Positions 45,624-48,008 of a stretch of DNA of 48,008 bases are shown piece by piece. The notes beneath the pieces were generated by a model, which did not search any database, was not told the origin of the DNA, and saw nothing but the letters and a program-made list of their open reading frames with translations. Source of the DNA: CAZXEJ01 sp964639895 (GTDB lineage: Bacteria; Desulfobacterota_D; UBA1144; Nemesobacterales; JADFKM01); NCBI GenBank assembly GCA_964639895.1, contig CAZXEJ010000016.1, positions 1 through 48,008 on the forward strand, read 5' to 3'. A program made the translations under genes and the position numbers. Positions within the stretch are counted from its first letter, which is position 1. Every line of letters begins with the position of its first letter.

Positions 45624-46159
45624 TCGTCCTTGAACACGCGGGAGAGGCTTTTCCCCATGCGCACGATGTAGTCGCGGTCCTCGGCCCTCGCCCTCTGGAC
45701 GTAGCGCAGCACCGCCACGAGCAGGTCGTCGACGGCGGGCGAGGGGAACGACACGACGGCTCTCAGTACGAAGTCTTCGGCACCCAGGGCGGCCGCTTCC
45801 TCTTCCGAGCACGGCGTCACGAAGGAGTGGATGGGCGGCGGCAGTGGAGGGAGCCAGTAGCGTATGGAGCCGCCCTCGCGGTGGGCGAATGCGAGCGCCT
45901 GGAACTCGGTGGCGAGGATCTCGAATATCTGCGGCTGTTCGCGCCGCAGCTCCTCGAGAGGCATCCCCATGGCCTCGGCCCTGCGTCCCGGGTCGCGGCT
46001 GCGGGTGGAGATGTCGACCACAACACCGTAGACGACGGGTTCCTCGCTGGTCTTGACGAAGCTGCCCAGCGGGGGGGACACGCCCACCTCCGGGGTGCGC
46101 GCCAGGAAGAGGCGCGTGCTCGACTCTATGACCTCGCCCACGTAGTCGCCATCCCTCAT
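45584..46159 (-). CDS. HAS-barrel domain protein paired with NurA
   Basis: A 191-residue protein that resembles the HAS-barrel N-terminal domain of HerA helicases without the ATPase: GEVIESSTRLFLARTPEV, PPLGSFVKTSEEPVVYGVVV, then ELRREQPQIFEILATEFQAL and LPPLPPPIHSFV. I recall similar stand-alone proteins in cyanobacteria. The ATG at 46159 overlaps the nurA stop as ATGA, so the two are co-translated, which implies a joint role, probably as a NurA partner in DNA end processing. The C-terminal helix ends DDYERLVSVLRRV. The family call is from memory of cyanobacterial sequences. Confidence 0.75.
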   Translation of the reverse strand: MRDGDYVGEVIESSTRLFLARTPEVGVSPPLGSFVKTSEEPVVYGVVVDISTRSRDPGRRAEAMGMPLEELRREQPQIFEILATEFQALAFAHREGGSIRYWLPPLPPPIHSFVTPCSEEEAAALGAEDFVLRAVVSFPSPAVDDLLVAVLRYVQRARAEDRDYIVRMGKSLSRVFKDDYERLVSVLRRVV

Positions 46160-47334
46160 ACGGCGGGTCTCCTCTTTGATACGGCCTTCCGGGAGAACGC
46201 AACCTTGAGGCCGTTCTTGACCAGCGCCTCGCGAAGGAGGGTGAAGAACTGCTCCCTGTCGGCCGCCCTCACGACCGCCCGCTCGTGGGCCTCCCTGAGA
46301 GCCACCGGATAGCCCCCGCCCTTGCGTGCCTGGTCGAGGACGACCGCGTGTACGAGGTCCACCATTGAGGAGTCGTCGGCCACCCAGCGGGGCACCTCCA
46401 CCCTGGCAACCTCCCAGCCGTTGTTGACGTAGAAGAAGCATACTTCGTGCCCGCCGTAGAGAGAAAGCACCTTGGACGAGCTGGCGAAGAGCTGCGACCT
46501 CTCGCCCGGCGCCAGCAGCCGCCCGAACAGCGCCCGGTCGGCAACCCCCTCGACGGGGTCACACGGCAGGCCGTCGCACTGCGCATAGGGACAGCGGGAG
46601 CAGACGCTCACGGTCTCGGGACACAGCGCCACGCGGAGCATGTTGACGACGTCACCGCTTGCCGGATAGCTGATGTAGCCCGCCACCGGCAGGGCGGCCT
46701 CCTTGAAGCCGTCCAAGAGGCGGCGCACACGCTCAACCGTCTCGAGGCGGAAATCCTGCGGGGCGGCTTCGAGCGTCCATAGGATGAGCGTGCCGTCCGA
46801 GAGCGCCACCACCGGCCCCCCCTCGGGGGAGCGCCTCTCGAGCCCCAGGCGCAGCAACTCGTCGAACTCGACGAGCGTCCTCTTGACCGCCACCACCTCG
46901 GGCCCGGCGGTGACGCGCTTGCCGTCCCACACCACCGTGCGGTCCTCCTCCTCGTAGAAGAAGAGCGGCATCGAGGCGAGCTTCGCCGCCGAGCGCTCAC
47001 CGTAGCGGAGTACGACGGAGCCCACGTTTATGAGAAAGCAGGGGAACGACTCGTGCCTGTCGGGCAGTATCTGAGAGCCGTCGGTGGCGACCACCGTATA
47101 GGCGGGGGGGCGTTCCGGAGGAGGGGCGACCGATGCCGCATCACCCAGCGGTGTGGCCACGAGCCACGACGTCTTGCTCGCACCCACCTTCTCGGCCAGC
47201 GCCTCCCACGAGGCGCCCCTCGAGCGGAGCTCGTGCTCGGCCCTCTCGAGGCGGCGTACGAACTCGCGGGCAAGATCCCGCTGCTCCCTAGCCATCCTGT
47301 CGATCTGGGGCTTGAGAGAGGCTAGATCGAGCAT
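46156..47334 (-). CDS. nurA: NurA-domain nuclease
   Basis: A 392-residue protein of the NurA family, 5'-3' nucleases that process double-strand breaks with HerA in archaea and some bacteria. The catalytic Asp motifs are VVATDGSQILPD (D85) and VALSDGTLILW (D180), after a coiled-coil N-terminus, with EARE-like basic regions and HAVVLDQARKGGGYPVAL near the end. A Cys cluster, C238, C245, C248, C253 and C258, may bind zinc or iron-sulfur. ATG 47334 is chosen; a longer frame to 47406 crosses the promoter. HerA itself is not in the window. Confidence 0.87.
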   Translation of the reverse strand: MLDLASLKPQIDRMAREQRDLAREFVRRLERAEHELRSRGASWEALAEKVGASKTSWLVATPLGDAASVAPPPERPPAYTVVATDGSQILPDRHESFPCFLINVGSVVLRYGERSAAKLASMPLFFYEEEDRTVVWDGKRVTAGPEVVAVKRTLVEFDELLRLGLERRSPEGGPVVALSDGTLILWTLEAAPQDFRLETVERVRRLLDGFKEAALPVAGYISYPASGDVVNMLRVALCPETVSVCSRCPYAQCDGLPCDPVEGVADRALFGRLLAPGERSQLFASSSKVLSLYGGHEVCFFYVNNGWEVARVEVPRWVADDSSMVDLVHAVVLDQARKGGGYPVALREAHERAVVRAADREQFFTLLREALVKNGLKVAFSRKAVSKRRPAV

Positions 47335-47343
47335 ACAAGGTGA

Positions 47344-47372
47344 ATGGTAACACGCCCCGGCCGTACAGACAA
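47344..47372 (-). promoter_or_regulatory. Extended -10 promoter for nurA
   Basis: Read on the minus strand, TTGTCT (47372-47367), a 17-base spacer ending TGT, and TACCAT (47349-47344). The box ends nine bases before the nurA ATG at 47334 and no Shine-Dalgarno sequence is present, so the mRNA may be leaderless. Confidence 0.45.
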
Positions 47373-47583
47373 GGCGCCCAGACGGTGCCCACGCCCGAAG
47401 CCTCACCGGGGGGTGTACCGGCCGCCGCGGCCGACGTCATACGAAGACGAAACGGGGCTGAGACACCTCCGCACCCCGTTACGAATGCGCGGGGCCGCCC
47501 TGCCCGGCTCCAAACCGGGGGGGCGTCCCCGCGACATCGCTTCGCCTTGGAGTGGATCGAGCCGCTCGACGGCCTCGGCGGGA

Positions 47584-48008
47584 TCAGAACTCACCCATTC
47601 CGGGCGGCATACCGCTGGCGGCGGGCTGCTCCTTCTTCGGCTTCTCGGCCACCAGCGCCTCGGTGGTGAGCAACAGCCCCGCCACGCTGGAAGCGTTCTG
47701 CAGAGCCGAACGGGTCACCTTGGTCGGATCGACTATACCGGCCTCAACGAGGTCGCAGTACCTGAGGCTTGCGGCGTCGAAGCCGAACGCTCCCGAGCCC
47801 TCCTTGACCTTCTCGACCACTATGGAGCCGTCCCAGCCGGCGTTGCTCGCAATGACACGGATGGGCTCTTCGAGCACACGGCGCACGATGTTGACGCCGG
47901 CCTGCTCCTCTTCGTCGCCGGTATCGAAGTTCTCAAGGCTCTTCGTCGTGCGAAGCAGCGCCACGCCGCCTCCGGGCACGATGCCCTCCTCGACGGCAGC
48001 GCGCGTGG
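47584..48008 (-). CDS. groL: Chaperonin GroEL, C-terminal part (cut by window edge)
   Basis: GroEL is the large subunit of the ATP-dependent folding chaperonin. Only the last 140 or so residues are in the window; the 5' part lies beyond 48008. The visible sequence reads AAVEEGIVPGGGVALLR, then GVNIVRRVLEEPIRVIASNAG, LRYCDLVEAGIVDPTKVTRS, ALQNASSVAGLLLTTEALV, all typical of the second equatorial segment. It ends in GMPPGMGEF rather than a Gly-Gly-Met repeat. groES would be expected upstream, outside the window. The 249 bases between it and nurA hold no gene. Confidence 0.97.
   Translation of the reverse strand, partial: TRAAVEEGIVPGGGVALLRTTKSLENFDTGDEEEQAGVNIVRRVLEEPIRVIASNAGWDGSIVVEKVKEGSGAFGFDAASLRYCDLVEAGIVDPTKVTRSALQNASSVAGLLLTTEALVAEKPKKEQPAASGMPPGMGEF

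Overview
The window is a GC-rich bacterial chromosome segment (roughly two thirds G+C by eye; not computed). It is made of long, tightly packed housekeeping operons separated by a few long non-coding spacers. The gene content suggests a free-living bacterium with a Gram-negative type of wall. MurE carries the DNPR motif of the meso-diaminopimelate-adding enzyme. Menaquinone is made by the futalosine route. FtsY has its own membrane anchor, and NurA sits beside a HAS-barrel protein of a kind I also associate with cyanobacteria. I cannot fix the phylum. A Desulfobacterota-like or uncultivated lineage would fit, but this is inference. There are no insertion sequences, prophage genes, CRISPR arrays, rRNA genes or tRNA genes that I can see.

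Layout. 0.5-4.9 kb (minus): menaquinone genes mqnP-ubiX-mqnL-mqnE. 5.9-22.7 kb (plus): a complete division and cell wall (dcw) cluster, mraZ-rsmH-ftsL-ftsI-murE-murF-mraY-murD-ftsW-murG-murC-murB-ftsQ-ftsA-ftsZ, mostly with overlapping stops and starts. It is headed by a sigma-70 promoter and two groups of MraZ boxes. 22.9-24.5 kb (plus): a TIGR03960-type radical SAM protein. 25.4-31.7 kb (minus): histidine kinase-ftsY-ribD-nadD-rsfS. 31.9-35.3 kb (plus): dnaE, convergent with a small DUF2103-like protein. 36.4-38.2 kb (plus): a HIT protein and a GAF-GGDEF diguanylate cyclase with a long structured leader. 38.9-41.5 kb (minus): a PerR-like Fur regulator and ilvD. 41.6-45.6 kb (plus): a MarR regulator with a cysteine-rich tail, a sigma-70 factor, a BtrH-like protein and a HAD phosphatase. 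45.6-48.0 kb (minus): HAS-barrel protein, nurA and the 3' part of groEL, cut by the window edge.

How the genes work together. The dcw cluster makes UDP-MurNAc-pentapeptide (MurB, MurC, MurD, MurE, MurF), converts it to lipid I and II (MraY, MurG), and builds the divisome that uses it (FtsL, FtsI, FtsW, FtsQ, FtsA, FtsZ). MraZ probably represses its own operon. The mqn genes supply the first radical SAM step plus late prenylation and decarboxylation steps of menaquinone synthesis.

The least ordinary signals are: the two groups of MraZ boxes, one at the predicted transcription start and one across the possible mraZ start codon; a probable AUA start for rsfS; a leader of about 200 bases with three hairpins upstream of the diguanylate cyclase; repeated -10 boxes only 8-10 bases before start codons that lack a Shine-Dalgarno sequence, which suggests leaderless mRNAs; the NurA/HAS-barrel pair without HerA; the MarR regulator with a Cys tail; and a BtrH-like protein outside any antibiotic cluster.
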